A DNA stretch of 64,000 nucleotides from Armatimonadota bacterium (lineage in GTDB: Bacteria > Armatimonadota > Fimbriimonadia > Fimbriimonadales > Fimbriimonadaceae). Of the stretch, positions 27,205 through 36,278 are shown one piece after another. The notes under the pieces were generated by a model. The model saw only the letters and a list, made by a program, of their open reading frames with translations. It made no database searches and was not told where the DNA came from. Both the position numbers and the translations under genes were made by a program. The stretch lies in NCBI GenBank assembly GCA_016789105.1, contig JAEURN010000010.1, forward strand, positions 172,199-236,198, written 5' to 3'. The stretch's first letter is position 1. Every line of letters starts with the position of its first letter.

Positions 27205-27857
27205 TAGGCGAGCCAACACTCCTCTGTTTTCTTCATGGCGTCTTCGGTGACCACGATTTTGTGGGCCACCAGCAGGTCGCGGGTGCTGAACGATGCGGCT
27301 TTGCCGTCCCGGCTGGGCGCGGTTCGCAGTTCCACGTTGGGGATGTTGCGGAAGCTTTTGACCACCGCGTCATCGTATTCGGGCACGACGATCAGCACGC
27401 GCTTGACGTCGGCCAGGCCGAGTGCGGCGAGAACCGCTTGGGCATCCTTGGTTTTGGGTGCCTTGAAGGCGATCTCTTTGCTGATGATGACATCGCCCGC
27501 GTTGGCCTTTGCACCGAAAGCGGCCATGATGGCAAGCCGGCGTTCCTTGCGGTTGACCTTTTTGCTGTAGTCGCGCGGCTTGGGGGCCAGCGCAACGCCG
27601 CCATGGGCATAGTGCGGAGCGCGGATCGTCCCTTGTCGGGCGTTACCGGTCTTCTTTTGTTTGTAGGGTTTGCGTCCGCCGCCGCGGGCTTCGCTACGGG
27701 TGCGGGTGCTTTGGGTGCCTTGCCGTGCGTTGGCTTCTTCGGCCACCACGGTCCGGTGGAGCACCATGTTGTTGACGGTGAGTTCGGCAAGGGGGCCGGC
27801 GAGCTTGTGCTTGCCGACTGATTTGCCTTTGTTATCAAAGATTTCAAGTTCTGCCAT
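27204..27857 (-). CDS. rplD: 50S ribosomal protein L4
   Basis: A 217-residue protein with the extended tunnel loop (TRSEARGGGRKPYKQKKTGNARQG then APHYAHGGVALAPKPRDY) and the globular RKERRLAIMAAFGAKA and LIVVPEYDDAVVKSFRNIPNVE parts. In E. coli L4 also represses its own operon; no such leader could be recognised here. It starts five bases after rplC and overlaps rplW by one base. Confidence 0.97.
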   Translation of the reverse strand: MAELEIFDNKGKSVGKHKLAGPLAELTVNNMVLHRTVVAEEANARQGTQSTRTRSEARGGGRKPYKQKKTGNARQGTIRAPHYAHGGVALAPKPRDYSKKVNRKERRLAIMAAFGAKANAGDVIISKEIAFKAPKTKDAQAVLAALGLADVKRVLIVVPEYDDAVVKSFRNIPNVELRTAPSRDGKAASFSTRDLLVAHKIVVTEDAMKKTEECWLA

Positions 27858-27862
27858 GGCGG

Positions 27863-28489
27863 TTACCTCTTGGCCTTGGTCACGCGGACCAGTCCATCCG
27901 GTGCGCCCGGAACGCTGCCGCTGACCCAGACGAGGTTGCGTTCTGCGTCAACCCCGACGATGCGGCTGCCTTTTTGTGTGACCTGGGCGTCGCCCATGTG
28001 TCCGGGCTTTTTGGTGCCTTTGAACACGCGTTGCGGCCCAGTTGCCCCGCTGGAAAGCGGTCGGCGGTGGGTCATGTAGCCGTGGGTCATGTGCTGGCCT
28101 TTGAAGTGGTGGCGTTTGACGCCGCCGGCAAATCCGCGTCCTTTGCTGGTTGCGGTCAGGTCGACCTTGTCGCCGGCGGCAAAAATGTCGGCGGTGATCG
28201 CCTGGCCAAGCTCGAACCCACCGGGGTTGTCAACACGGAATTCGGCAAGGTGGCGGAGGTTGGTGGTCAGCCCAGCCTTTTTGAGGTGGCCGTGCTTGGG
28301 AAAGCTGAGGTTTTTGTCGCTCATTTCCCCGTAACCCACTTGGATGGCATTGTAACCATCGGTTTCAACTGTTTTGATTTGTGTGACGTAAACAGGCCCG
28401 GCCTGGATCACGGTGACAGGGATTGCCTTCCCTTCTTCCGTGAACACCTGGGTCATGCCTACTTTTTTTCCAAGTATTCCTGAGAGCAT
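27863..28489 (-). CDS. rplC: 50S ribosomal protein L3
   Basis: A 208-residue protein reaching the peptidyl-transferase centre. MLSGILGKKVGMTQVFTEEG, VTVIQAGPVYVTQIKT, VDLTATSKGRGFAGGVKRHHFKGQ and THGYMTHRRPLSSGATGPQRVFKGTKKPGHMG are diagnostic. A strong ribosome binding site (AGGAGG) lies eight bases before the ATG. rpsJ, normally directly upstream, is 1.85 kb away, so rplC starts its own unit. No clear promoter could be picked in the 238 bases upstream. Confidence 0.98.
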   Translation of the reverse strand: MLSGILGKKVGMTQVFTEEGKAIPVTVIQAGPVYVTQIKTVETDGYNAIQVGYGEMSDKNLSFPKHGHLKKAGLTTNLRHLAEFRVDNPGGFELGQAITADIFAAGDKVDLTATSKGRGFAGGVKRHHFKGQHMTHGYMTHRRPLSSGATGPQRVFKGTKKPGHMGDAQVTQKGSRIVGVDAERNLVWVSGSVPGAPDGLVRVTKAKR

Positions 28490-28727
28490 TTTGCCTCCTG
28501 CAGCTTCTTTATGGGGCAGCTGGCCGTCTAATTGATGTCGCCCGATCCCCCGGTGGTTGAAACCGGTTGCGGGTCATCCCGGCCGCGCCTTATCACAAGC
28601 CGCGATCATGCTGGGCGGTTAGGCACCGCTTGCAGCAACGCATGATTTTGGCAGGTTCGCATCTATCACGCTAGGTCCCCCAAGTCGGAGCCGGAGGAGC
28701 CCATCCGCAGTTTTCAAAGAACAGTCC

Positions 28728-28943
28728 TTAGTTCAGCTGTTCGTCCATGTCAAACCTAAATGTCAGGTCGGTATTGGCGACTTTTGGGGAACTAATCCAG
28801 AAGATCGGCCACATCGTCGACGTCACAACCGATGCAATGATTGATTTCAAGTTCATGATGTGGAGGATCCTCCCCATCGCGGAATGCGGATTGCGGGCGT
28901 CGGGTGCGACCTTTTCGGTTAAGAAATCGACACTCGCAAACAT
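28728..28943 (-). CDS. Possible small protein, 71 residues
   Basis: A short frame whose ATG overlaps the stop codon of the upstream gene (TGATG), which suggests translational coupling and is the main reason to list it. It starts MFASVDFLTEKVAPDARN and has one hydrophobic stretch (SIIASVVTSTMWPIFWI) that could cross the membrane. No relatives known to me. A 68-codon frame on the opposite strand covers the same bases and cannot both be real. Confidence 0.35.
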   Translation of the reverse strand: MFASVDFLTEKVAPDARNPHSAMGRILHIMNLKSIIASVVTSTMWPIFWISSPKVANTDLTFRFDMDEQLN

Positions 28944-29659
28944 CAACGAATGACTTTGATCGTGCGGGACAAAATCGTATCGCTGTATCCGCCGATCTCG
29001 CGGACGAGAAGTTCCCGTTTGGCCGCCGATGAGTTCACCGTACGTGTGAAACTCCAGGTGCCGTCTTGCCCGACATTGGCATAGCCGAGAACGAACCGGT
29101 CCAATTGGATTCTGACTTTTGCACCCGGCTTGCCGGTGCCGGCCACATTCAATTCTGTGCCGCTGACGATCCCATTGGGGATCGGCCGGGCAACCCGGAG
29201 GTTGCCATCGCTCTCCGGTCCCGGCCCCGGCGGTGGTTTGAGGGCGATGGGTTCCGCAAGGCGCACCATCCCCCAATCGAGGAACTCGACTCGGATGGCC
29301 CGCGGTGGCGGTGCGCCGATGAGCATCTCAAAGTCGAACTTCCCGCTCTCGCCGATTTTGACCGACCCCATCTCGGCGCCGTCACCCAAGACGCAGACTC
29401 TGGAACCGGGGGGGCCGCTTCCGACAAATTGGTTTTGACCCAGTTTGAGTGCGGCCGAGGGTGCCGGCGATTGCAGCAGGGGCGCTCCTGGCTTTGCGCC
29501 AAACGGCCAAACCGATCCGGATGCCTGCACGGGGTGGATGACCCCCTTGGAAGAGAGTGAGGCTCCTGCCCAACCAGCGGTGGCCACCGTCAGCAAGGCC
29601 GCCACCGAAGCTTTGAACACATCGTAACGGCGGAAATCTTTATCGAGGCGGTTATCCAT
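28943..29659 (-). CDS. Membrane-anchored or exported protein with Ig/big-like C-terminal domain
   Basis: A 238-residue protein starting MDNRLDKDFRRYDVFKASVA, with a hydrophobic segment at about 16-40 (signal anchor), a Pro/Ala/Gly-rich linker, and a beta-rich part. The repeated VAGTGKPGAKVRIQLD and FVGSGPPGSRVCVLGD motifs resemble bacterial Ig-like (Big) repeats, where a Gly-rich turn joins two strands. The ATG overlaps the stop of the upstream helix-hairpin-helix gene by eight bases (ATGGATAA), so the two are translated together. A surface or envelope role is likely; the exact function is unknown. Confidence 0.65.
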   Translation of the reverse strand: MDNRLDKDFRRYDVFKASVAALLTVATAGWAGASLSSKGVIHPVQASGSVWPFGAKPGAPLLQSPAPSAALKLGQNQFVGSGPPGSRVCVLGDGAEMGSVKIGESGKFDFEMLIGAPPPRAIRVEFLDWGMVRLAEPIALKPPPGPGPESDGNLRVARPIPNGIVSGTELNVAGTGKPGAKVRIQLDRFVLGYANVGQDGTWSFTRTVNSSAAKRELLVREIGGYSDTILSRTIKVIR

Positions 29660-30230
29660 CCCGGCCCCCTTCTGCTTTCTCCCGAGCTTCTTCGATCCAC
29701 GCGTGGAAATTGACTCGGCGCCAAGGCTCTGGCGCAATGATCAGTTCGAGTTGTTCTGGGCTGAGGGCGGCAAGTTGCTTGAACGTCACGACACCGGCCC
29801 TCCGAAGGGAATCTTCGTAAACCGGGCCGATCCCCTTGATATCACGCAGGGGCTCGCGGGTGGCAGCGCGTTTGCGCGTGACGGGCTTTGCCTCAGTGGC
29901 GCCGGCACCGTTGTCCATCAAATAGGCGTAACCCGAATCGGCAATAAACCGCCCGTTTGCCACTGCCTTTGCTACTTCAAGCTCACTCTTCAAGGCGGCG
30001 ACTTGCTCCATATGCGCCGCCCGATCGTTCATCAATTGGGCACCGAGTTCTTGTTTTTGGCGCTCGAGTTCTCGCACGCGGACGGTCAGGAGTTCGCGTG
30101 GTTCGAGGTTGCAGGCATCGGCGATTTTTTGCACCATTTTTTGGCGCAGGTAAAAACGGTCGAGCATCCACTGCACGATCCAACCGGCCAGGAATCCGGC
30201 CAGGGCGTAGAACCAGGGGTTATCGGGCAT
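29652..30230 (-). CDS. Membrane-anchored coiled-coil protein with C-terminal helix-hairpin-helix domain
   Basis: A 192-residue protein with an N-terminal membrane helix (WFYALAGFLAGWIVQWML), a coiled coil at about 45-90 (RVRELERQKQELGAQL), a linker, and a C-terminal helix-hairpin-helix motif (LRDIKGIGPVYEDSLRRAGV then TFKQLAALSPEQLELII). This HhH type is the predicted nucleic-acid-binding fold found at the ends of some L21 and NADH dehydrogenase-like proteins. The layout (anchor, coil, HhH) suggests a membrane-tethered DNA- or RNA-binding factor. It sits between rpsJ and rplC in a place where no gene is normally found. Confidence 0.75.
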   Translation of the reverse strand: MPDNPWFYALAGFLAGWIVQWMLDRFYLRQKMVQKIADACNLEPRELLTVRVRELERQKQELGAQLMNDRAAHMEQVAALKSELEVAKAVANGRFIADSGYAYLMDNGAGATEAKPVTRKRAATREPLRDIKGIGPVYEDSLRRAGVVTFKQLAALSPEQLELIIAPEPWRRVNFHAWIEEAREKAEGGRDG

Positions 30231-30283
30231 TGAGCGCCCATAGTGTACAGACTGGAATTGGCGGCAGGTGCCACCCAGAAGAT

Positions 30284-30321
30284 AAAAAGCCGAAAACCAG
30301 GAATATTCCTGGTTTTCGGCT
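30284..30321 (-). terminator. Terminator after rpsJ
   Basis: Perfect 17-base palindromic stem (AGCCGAAAACCAGGAAT / ATTCCTGGTTTTCGGCT, 30288-30321) followed on the minus strand by TTTTT. It closes the tuf-rpsJ unit. Confidence 0.95.
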
Positions 30322-30344
30322 CTAATATCCGGCGAGCGGGCCGG

Positions 30345-30659
30345 TTAGACGGTTTTGATTTGGATATCGACGCCGCTGGGCAGGTCGAGCCGTTCCAGGG
30401 CTTCGATCGTCCGGTTGGTGAGGTCGTGGATATCGAGGAGGCGGTTGTGCACGCGCAGTTCGAAGTGCTCCATCGACTCTTTGTCGATGTGGGGTCCGCG
30501 GATGACGCAGAACCGCCGGATTTTCGTCGGCAGGGGGATGGGCCCGCTGATCCGCGCGCCTGTGCGTTTGCAGGTTTCGCTGATCTTCACGGCCGATTGG
30601 TCGAGGATACGGTGGTCGTATGCTCGAATCCGGATTCTAACTGTTGGCAGTCCGCTCAT
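30345..30659 (-). CDS. rpsJ: 30S ribosomal protein S10
   Basis: A 104-residue protein of the 30S head that also takes part in NusB-linked antitermination. [61 protein letters not shown] are diagnostic (a Pro-rich loop after ISGP). It starts 61 bases after tuf. In most genomes rplC follows directly; here a perfect terminator follows, so S10 is separated from the rest of the S10 operon. Confidence 0.98.
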   Translation of the reverse strand: MSGLPTVRIRIRAYDHRILDQSAVKISETCKRTGARISGPIPLPTKIRRFCVIRGPHIDKESMEHFELRVHNRLLDIHDLTNRTIEALERLDLPSGVDIQIKTV

Positions 30660-30720
30660 AGGTTTCTTTCAAATTTGTTGCCTCCCGGATCAAAATCCGG
30701 GAGGCGGTATTGGGCCTTTG

Positions 30721-31926
30721 TTATTCGTAGACCTTGGTGATGGTACCGGCGCCGACCGTCCGGCCGCCTTCGCGGATCGCGAACTTGGAGCCTTGCTCCA
30801 TAGCGATCGGGGCGATGAGTTCGACAGTCATGGTGATGTTTTCACCCGGCATGACCATTTGAACCCCTTCGGGCAGGTGCAGGGTACCGGTGACGTCCGT
30901 GGTGCGGAAGTAGAACTGGGGCCGGTAGCCCGTTGTGAACGGGGTGTGGCGTCCGCCTTCTTCTTTGGCCAAGACATAGACCTCGGAATCGAACTTGGTG
31001 TGCGGCTTGATGGAGCCGGGTTTGCAGATGACCATTCCGCGTTCGATGTCTTTGCGGTCGATCCCGCGGAGCAGCAGGCCGACGTTGTCGCCGGCTTGGC
31101 AGCTATCCAGCAGTTTGCGGAACATTTCGATACCCGTGCAGGTTGTTTTGCGGGTGTCGCTGATCCCGACGATCTCGACTTCGGTGTTGACGTTGAGGGT
31201 GCCGCGTTCGACCCGGCCGGTGGCGACGGTACCGCGACCGGTGATCGTGAAGACGTCTTCAACGGCGCACAGGAACGGCTTTTCGGTATCGCGTTCGGGG
31301 GTGGGGATCCATGCATCGACGGCATCCATCAGGTCGTAGATCGGCTTGAGGGCGGCATCATCCGCGCCGGCGCCGGCTTCCAGCGCTTGGGTGGCCTTAA
31401 CGGCGGAACCGCGGACGATCGGGGTGTCGTCGCCCGGGAACCCGAAGCTGCTGAGCAGTTCGCGGATTTCCATTTCGACGAGTTCGAGGAGTTCCTCATC
31501 GTCGACGAGGTCGACTTTGTTGATGAAGACGACGATGTAGGGAACGCCGACTTGGCGGGAAAGCAGGATGTGCTCGCGCGTTTGCGGCATGGGGCCGTCG
31601 GTACCGGAGACAACCAGGATTGCGCCGTCCATTTGGGCGGCACCGGTGATCATGTTTTTGATGAAGTCGGCGTGGCCCGGGCAGTCGACGTGCGCGTAGT
31701 GCCGGGTTTCGGTTTCGTACTCTTGGTGCGAAATGTTGATCGTGATCCCGCGGGCTTTTTCTTCCGGAGCGTTGTCGATTTCGTCGTAGTTGACTTTCTT
31801 GGAGAGGCCCTTGAGGGAGAGGCTGCCGGTGATGGCAGCGGTCAGGGTGGTCTTGCCGTGGTCGACGTGCCCGATCGTACCGATGTTCACGTGCGGCTTT
31901 GTCCGTTCGAATTTAGCTCTTGCCAT
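30721..31926 (-). CDS. tuf: Elongation factor Tu
   Basis: Delivers aminoacyl-tRNA to the ribosome with GTP. The 401-residue protein has G1 [10 protein letters not shown]2 region [13 protein letters not shown]3 DCPGH, G4 NKVD, and full domains II and III ([18 protein letters not shown]; the end is [15 protein letters not shown]). It is the first gene of a unit with rpsJ. Length is normal. A candidate promoter lies at 32079-32108. Confidence 0.99.
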   Translation of the reverse strand: MARAKFERTKPHVNIGTIGHVDHGKTTLTAAITGSLSLKGLSKKVNYDEIDNAPEEKARGITINISHQEYETETRHYAHVDCPGHADFIKNMITGAAQMDGAILVVSGTDGPMPQTREHILLSRQVGVPYIVVFINKVDLVDDEELLELVEMEIRELLSSFGFPGDDTPIVRGSAVKATQALEAGAGADDAALKPIYDLMDAVDAWIPTPERDTEKPFLCAVEDVFTITGRGTVATGRVERGTLNVNTEVEIVGISDTRKTTCTGIEMFRKLLDSCQAGDNVGLLLRGIDRKDIERGMVICKPGSIKPHTKFDSEVYVLAKEEGGRHTPFTTGYRPQFYFRTTDVTGTLHLPEGVQMVMPGENITMTVELIAPIAMEQGSKFAIREGGRTVGAGTITKVYE

Positions 31927-32078
31927 TGTTTCGTGTTGTCCTTGTTTTCACATCCCACCCGGTTTTTTCCGCTTCGCGCAAAGCCGCTTCCGCAGAGCCA
32001 CCCAGGATGATTTGCTCAATCCTGAGCCGGGCGAGACAATACCGCCAGTGCCGGACGGCCCTGGCGCGTGAGCTATGA

Positions 32079-32108
32079 ATGATGCCAGATCAGGCGGCCG
32101 GAGTTCAA
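32079..32108 (-). promoter_or_regulatory. Candidate tuf promoter
   Basis: Minus strand TTGAAC, 18-base spacer, CATCAT, about 150 bases before tuf and after the fusA terminator. Same spacing as the rpsL and rpsS candidates. Confidence 0.45.
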
Positions 32109-32218
32109 CGGGACCCGGGCCATTTGGCGGAGCTAGGCCGGTTGCCGCGTAGCCATTTTGACCCTCTTCTTAGTCCCCGTTGACAATCGATTCCCGAAGG
32201 CGCTGCCTTCAAAGCAAC

Positions 32219-32248
32219 AATGCCCCTGCTTTGAATGGCAGGGGCATT
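32219..32248 (-). terminator. Terminator after fusA
   Basis: Minus strand: 11-base stem AATGCCCCTGC/GCAGGGGCATT with an 8-base loop, followed by a modest T-containing tail (GTTGCTTTG). It lies 18 bases past the fusA stop codon. Confidence 0.8.
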
Positions 32249-32265
32249 GCCGAGGGCGGCTAGGT

Positions 32266-34395
32266 TCAGCTGCCTTGGTTGTTTCGTTCGATGATTTCCT
32301 TTTCGATGCTGTTCGGGACTTGCTCGTAGTGGGAAGGCGTTACGTTGGGGGTTGCCCGGCCCTGCGTGAGGCCGCGCAAGGTTGTGACGTAACCGAACAT
32401 TTCCGCCAGGGGCACGTGGGCGTTGACGATTGTCACGCCACCCATAGCGCTGTCCATGCCTTCGATCCGCCCGCGCCGACCGTTGAGGTCTCCGACGACG
32501 TCGCCAACGTTGCCTTCCGGCGTGGTGACTTCGACGTGCATGATCGGTTCTTTCAGGATCGGCTTAGCCTTCTTCATGGCTTCGCGGAACCCGATGATGG
32601 CGGCTTGCTTGAAGGCGTTTTCGTTAGAGTCGACGTCGTGGTAGCTGCCATCGGTGACGGCAACCCGCACATCCACGACCGGGTAACCAGCGACGACGCC
32701 GTTGCTCAGCGCTTCGCGGACACCCTTTTCGACAGCCGGGATGTATTCCTTGGGAATTGCCCCGCCGACGACCTTGTTTTGGAATTCGAATCCCTTGCCG
32801 ACTTCGAGCGGGCTGATTTCCAGCGTGCAGACCCCGTATTGGCCAGAACCGCCGGTTTGCCGGACGAAGCGACCTTCTGCCGATGCGGTGGTGGCCACAG
32901 TTTCGCGGTAGGCGACTTGCGGTTTGCCTTGGTTTGCCTGGACGCCGAATTCCCGGTTGAGGCGGTCGACGATGATGTCAAGGTGGAGCTCACCCATTCC
33001 GGAGATGATCGTTTGGCCGCTTTCCGGGTCGGTGAAAACACGGAACGTGGGATCTTCTTCGGCAAGGCGGGCCAAGCTGGAACCAAGTTTTTCCTGGTCG
33101 GCGCGCGACTTGGGTTCGATTGCGACCTGGATGACCGGTTCGGGGAACTTGATGGCTTCGAGGACAATCTCGTTGGCGGCGTCGCAGAGCGTTTGACCGG
33201 TTTTGACATCGCTAAGGCCGATCACGCCGACGATTTCGCCGGCATAGACGGCATCGATGTCTTGCCGGTTGTTGGCGTGCATTTCCAGGATCCGGCCCAC
33301 GCGCTCAGTCCGCGACCGGAATTCGTTGGTTTGCGGGTCGCGGTAAGAGACGGTGACTTGAGAGCCTTTTTTGAGCATCCCGCTGTAAACGCGGACATAG
33401 GTGAGCCGTCCGACGAATTTATCGGAAGCGATTTTGAAGGCGAGGGCGCTGAACGGCTCGTCATCGCTGGGCTTGCGCAGCTTTTCCTGATCCGTGTCGG
33501 GGTCGACACCGCGGATGGCATCCACGTCAAGCGGGGACGGCAGGTAGTCGGTCACGCAGTCGCAAAGGAACTGGACGCCTTTGTTCTTGAACGAACTTCC
33601 GCAGAGGACGGGGATGATCTTGTTGTTGACGGTTCCGTACCGGAGGGCCTTTTTGAGGTCTTCCATCGGGATTTCGTCGCCTTCAAGGAACCGTTCCATG
33701 ATCGAGTCATCGAATTCCGCGATCGACTCCATCAGCTTTTCGCGCCATTCGGCAGCGGTATCGACAAGGTCTGCCGGGATGTCGGTTTCCTCAAAATCTT
33801 TGCCATCGTCGCTGGTGTAGATCGTGGCCTTCATGGTGAGGAGGTCGATGTACCCCTTGAAATCGCTTTCGGCGCCGATGGGGATTGCGACGGGTGCGGC
33901 GTTGGCCCCGAGCCGGTCGCGCAGTTTGCCGACGACGTCATAGAATTCCGCCCCGAGCCGGTCCATTTTGTTGACGTAGGCGATGCGGGGGACTTTGTAT
34001 TTGTTGGCCTGCCGCCAGACCGTTTCGGACTGGGGTTGGACACCGCCGACGGCGCAATAGACGGCGACGAGCCCATCCAACACGCGCAGGGAGCGTTCCA
34101 CTTCAACGGTGAAGTCGACGTGCCCCGGTGTGTCGATGATGTTGATCTTGTGTTCGGGCTTGTCGAGTTTGGATCCGCGCCAGAACGCCGAGGTGGCTGC
34201 CGAGGTGATGGTGATGCCGCGCTCTTGCTCTTGCTCCATCCAGTCCATGGTCGCCGCACCTTCGTGCACTTCCCCAATCTTGTGGGTCTTCCCGGTGTAA
34301 TAGAGGATGCGTTCGGTTGTGGTCGTCTTCCCGGCGTCGATGTGGGCGGCGATACCGATGTTGCGGACAAGTTCAAGCGGGTGGCTTCTGGACAT
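32266..34395 (-). CDS. fusA: Elongation factor G
   Basis: GTPase that moves tRNA and mRNA through the ribosome. The 709-residue protein has [48 protein letters not shown], and the domain IV/V motifs [15 protein letters not shown] and [10 protein letters not shown]. The ATG lies 35 bases after rpsG in the classical rpsL-rpsG-fusA order, but tuf is not directly joined: a terminator and a leader come between. Confidence 0.99.
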   Translation of the reverse strand: MSRSHPLELVRNIGIAAHIDAGKTTTTERILYYTGKTHKIGEVHEGAATMDWMEQEQERGITITSAATSAFWRGSKLDKPEHKINIIDTPGHVDFTVEVERSLRVLDGLVAVYCAVGGVQPQSETVWRQANKYKVPRIAYVNKMDRLGAEFYDVVGKLRDRLGANAAPVAIPIGAESDFKGYIDLLTMKATIYTSDDGKDFEETDIPADLVDTAAEWREKLMESIAEFDDSIMERFLEGDEIPMEDLKKALRYGTVNNKIIPVLCGSSFKNKGVQFLCDCVTDYLPSPLDVDAIRGVDPDTDQEKLRKPSDDEPFSALAFKIASDKFVGRLTYVRVYSGMLKKGSQVTVSYRDPQTNEFRSRTERVGRILEMHANNRQDIDAVYAGEIVGVIGLSDVKTGQTLCDAANEIVLEAIKFPEPVIQVAIEPKSRADQEKLGSSLARLAEEDPTFRVFTDPESGQTIISGMGELHLDIIVDRLNREFGVQANQGKPQVAYRETVATTASAEGRFVRQTGGSGQYGVCTLEISPLEVGKGFEFQNKVVGGAIPKEYIPAVEKGVREALSNGVVAGYPVVDVRVAVTDGSYHDVDSNENAFKQAAIIGFREAMKKAKPILKEPIMHVEVTTPEGNVGDVVGDLNGRRGRIEGMDSAMGGVTIVNAHVPLAEMFGYVTTLRGLTQGRATPNVTPSHYEQVPNSIEKEIIERNNQGS

Positions 34396-34430
34396 GTGTT
34401 GGGTTTCCTCTTGTTCGGGTTCGGTTCAAA

Positions 34431-34901
34431 CTAGAACCGATAGTGGCTGAATGCACGGTTGGCGTCGGCCATGCGATGGGTGTCTTCTTTTTTCTTAACG
34501 GCGTTCCCGGTGTTGTTGTAGGCGTCGACGAATTCCCCAGCGAGTTTGTCGATCATCCCTTTGCCGCTGCGCTTGCGGGCAAACGTGACGAACCAACGCA
34601 GAGCCAAGGTGGACTTGCGCTCTTGGCGGACTTCCATGGGAACCTGGTAGGTTTGGCCGCCAACGCGCCGGGGCCGAACCTCCATTTGAGGCATGACGTT
34701 GGCCATGGCCTTTTCAAAGACTTCGAGCGGTTCGGCTTCGACTTTTGCCGCGGCCATTTGCAACGATGTGTAAACAATGTGTTCGGCCTTGGATTTCTTG
34801 CCATCGAGCATGAGCCGGTTGATAAACCGCTGGAGGAGGACGCTGCCGTGGACAGGGTCGGGCAAGATGCGGCGGACGGGGACGGGACCTTTTCGGGGCA
34901 T
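34431..34901 (-). CDS. rpsG: 30S ribosomal protein S7
   Basis: A 156-residue 30S-head protein that nucleates assembly on 16S r[87 protein letters not shown]. Length is standard. It starts 23 bases after rpsL. Confidence 0.98.
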   Translation of the reverse strand: MPRKGPVPVRRILPDPVHGSVLLQRFINRLMLDGKKSKAEHIVYTSLQMAAAKVEAEPLEVFEKAMANVMPQMEVRPRRVGGQTYQVPMEVRQERKSTLALRWFVTFARKRSGKGMIDKLAGEFVDAYNNTGNAVKKKEDTHRMADANRAFSHYRF

Positions 34902-34924
34902 GGTGTCTTCTCGGTTACTCCTGG

Positions 34925-35305
34925 TTACGAAGCCTGCTTGGGCCGTTTGGTGCCGTATTTGCTGCGGCTTTTCTTGCGGTTGTTGACGCCGCCGGTTTGT
35001 TGGGCGCCACGGATGATGTGGTAGCGCACGCCCGGGAGGTCTTTGACCCGGCCCCCGCGGACGAGGACAACGCTGTGTTCTTGCAGGTTGTGCCCTTCGC
35101 CCGGGATGTAGGCGGTGACTTCGACACCGTTGGTGAGCCGGACACGGGCGACCTTGCGCAGAGCCGAGTTCGGCTTTTTGGGCGTCATGGTGCGCACGTT
35201 GGTGCAGACCCCCCGCTTGAAGGGGTTGCGCTTCAGGGCCGGCGACTTCGACTTGATCGTCGATTTGGTTCGGCCTTTCCGGACTAACTGGTTAACGGTC
35301 GGCAT
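34925..35305 (-). CDS. rpsL: 30S ribosomal protein S12
   Basis: A 126-residue decoding-centre protein. [36 protein letters not shown] (Lys after TPK at the streptomycin-sensitive position), [32 protein letters not shown]. It is the first gene of the str unit, preceded by a 188-base leader with its own promoter and an internal terminator-like hairpin. Confidence 0.99.
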   Translation of the reverse strand: MPTVNQLVRKGRTKSTIKSKSPALKRNPFKRGVCTNVRTMTPKKPNSALRKVARVRLTNGVEVTAYIPGEGHNLQEHSVVLVRGGRVKDLPGVRYHIIRGAQQTGGVNNRKKSRSKYGTKRPKQAS

Positions 35306-35347
35306 TCAATCCTCTGGTCCTTGTTGCGCCATTTGGCTTCCTGGGCA

Positions 35348-35379
35348 TAAAAAAAGCCCGGTCACTCGGACACGGGGCT
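35348..35379 (-). terminator. Attenuator-like hairpin in the rpsL leader
   Basis: Minus strand: AGCCC ... GGGCT stem with a partly paired loop followed by TTTTTTTA, about 45 bases before the rpsL start and 115 bases downstream of its promoter. Its place inside the leader, ahead of the first gene, suggests transcription attenuation. Confidence 0.55.
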
Positions 35380-35492
35380 CGGCAAAGTCGACTCGTTTTC
35401 TCTTTCGATTCGCTGTTTCTTGCTGCCCGAACCTCGTGGAAGTTGCTGGCAGGCACCGGTATCTGCATGAGACTCCCTGTGCCAGGAACGCG

Positions 35493-35522
35493 ATGATACG
35501 CCCGAATTCACCCAGGTGTCAA
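35493..35522 (-). promoter_or_regulatory. Promoter of the rpsL-rpsG-fusA operon
   Basis: Minus strand TTGACA, 18-base spacer, TATCAT: a near-consensus housekeeping promoter about 190 bases upstream of rpsL. Confidence 0.75.
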
Positions 35523-35592
35523 GGTCCCGACCTGACTGCTAGGTCAAACGGGCTTCAGTCATCGCCGCAGCGGGCCGGGCCATCGGTCCCGA

Positions 35593-35616
35593 AAATATCA
35601 TTTATTACTGATATTT
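35593..35616. promoter_or_regulatory. AT-rich palindromic operator candidate
   Basis: Perfect inverted repeat AAATATCA-N8-TGATATTT, about 75 bases upstream of the fasciclin gene and upstream of the rpsL promoter. The 16-base centre-to-centre layout fits a dimeric repressor. The regulator is unknown. Confidence 0.4.
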
Positions 35617-35691
35617 CTGGAACAGTCACCTTGCTGACCCCGTTTTGATCCACATCTGGCCACAAACCAGAAGCTAACCCGAGAGAAAACC

Positions 35692-36201
35692 ATGAGATTC
35701 AACACCTTTGCCGCCACCGCCATCGTGGCGCTGGCCTTCGCCTCCTCCATCGCCGCTGCCCCTGCCAAGAAAGATATTGTCGATACGGCAGTCGACAGCA
35801 AGCAATTCCCCACCCTGGTTTCCCTGGTTCAAAAAGCTGGATTGGTGGAAACCCTGAAGAGCAAAGGGCCGTTCACGGTGTTTGCCCCCACTGAGGAAGC
35901 CTTTAAAAAGCTTGACAAGAAGACTTTGGACGCCGTACTGAATGACAAGGAACTTTTGAAGAAGGTTCTGCTTTACCATGTAGTGCCGGGCAAGGTGATG
36001 GCCGCCGATGTCGTCAAGCTCAACGGCAAATCGGCCAACACCGCCCTCAAAGGCGCTGAGGTTCACATCAAGGTCAAGAATGGGACGGTTATGATCGACG
36101 GAGCAAAAGTCGTCAAAACCGATATCGGGGCGACTAACGGAGTCATCCATGTGATCGACACCGTTCTGGTTCCGAGTGCCGACGAGCTGGCCGGCAAATA
36201 G
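35692..36201 (+). CDS. Secreted fasciclin (FAS1) domain protein
   Basis: A 169-residue protein with a signal peptide ([23 protein letters not shown]) and a single FAS1 domain. The H1 motif is [16 protein letters not shown] and the H2 motif is [12 protein letters not shown], with [13 protein letters not shown] between them. FAS1 domains mediate adhesion to surfaces or matrix. It is monocistronic, with a strong terminator. Confidence 0.95.
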   Translation: MRFNTFAATAIVALAFASSIAAAPAKKDIVDTAVDSKQFPTLVSLVQKAGLVETLKSKGPFTVFAPTEEAFKKLDKKTLDAVLNDKELLKKVLLYHVVPGKVMAADVVKLNGKSANTALKGAEVHIKVKNGTVMIDGAKVVKTDIGATNGVIHVIDTVLVPSADELAGK

Positions 36202-36228
36202 GCTTTTCCTTCCAACCCTACAACCCCA

Positions 36229-36261
36229 AGGCGCCCTCCCCCGGGCGCCTCTTTTTTTTTT
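36229..36261 (+). terminator. Terminator after the fasciclin gene
   Basis: Stem AGGCGCCC/GGGCGCCT with a 6-base loop and a run of ten T. Confidence 0.93.
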
Positions 36262-36278
36262 GGGGTAGCTTGATTTCG

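Larger units (their letters stand above)
31927..32265. other. tuf leader and fusA terminator region
   Basis: About 340 bases without a gene, containing the fusA terminator at 32219-32248, the candidate tuf promoter at 32079-32108 and a roughly 150-base tuf leader. GC-rich inverted segments lie between; no riboswitch was recognised. Confidence 0.6.
35306..35691. other. Divergent regulatory region between rpsL and the fasciclin gene
   Basis: About 386 bases without a gene, containing the rpsL attenuator-like hairpin (35348-35379), the rpsL promoter (35493-35522) and an AT-rich palindrome (35593-35616). The fasciclin ribosome binding site (GAGAGAA) is at the right end. Confidence 0.7.

Noticed and set aside
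28747..28953. Plus-strand frame of 68 codons
   Set aside because: No ribosome binding site; the minus-strand frame with a TGATG junction is the better, though weak, candidate.
30355..34434. Plus-strand frames of 551 and 758 codons
   Set aside because: Antisense shadows of rpsJ, tuf and fusA.
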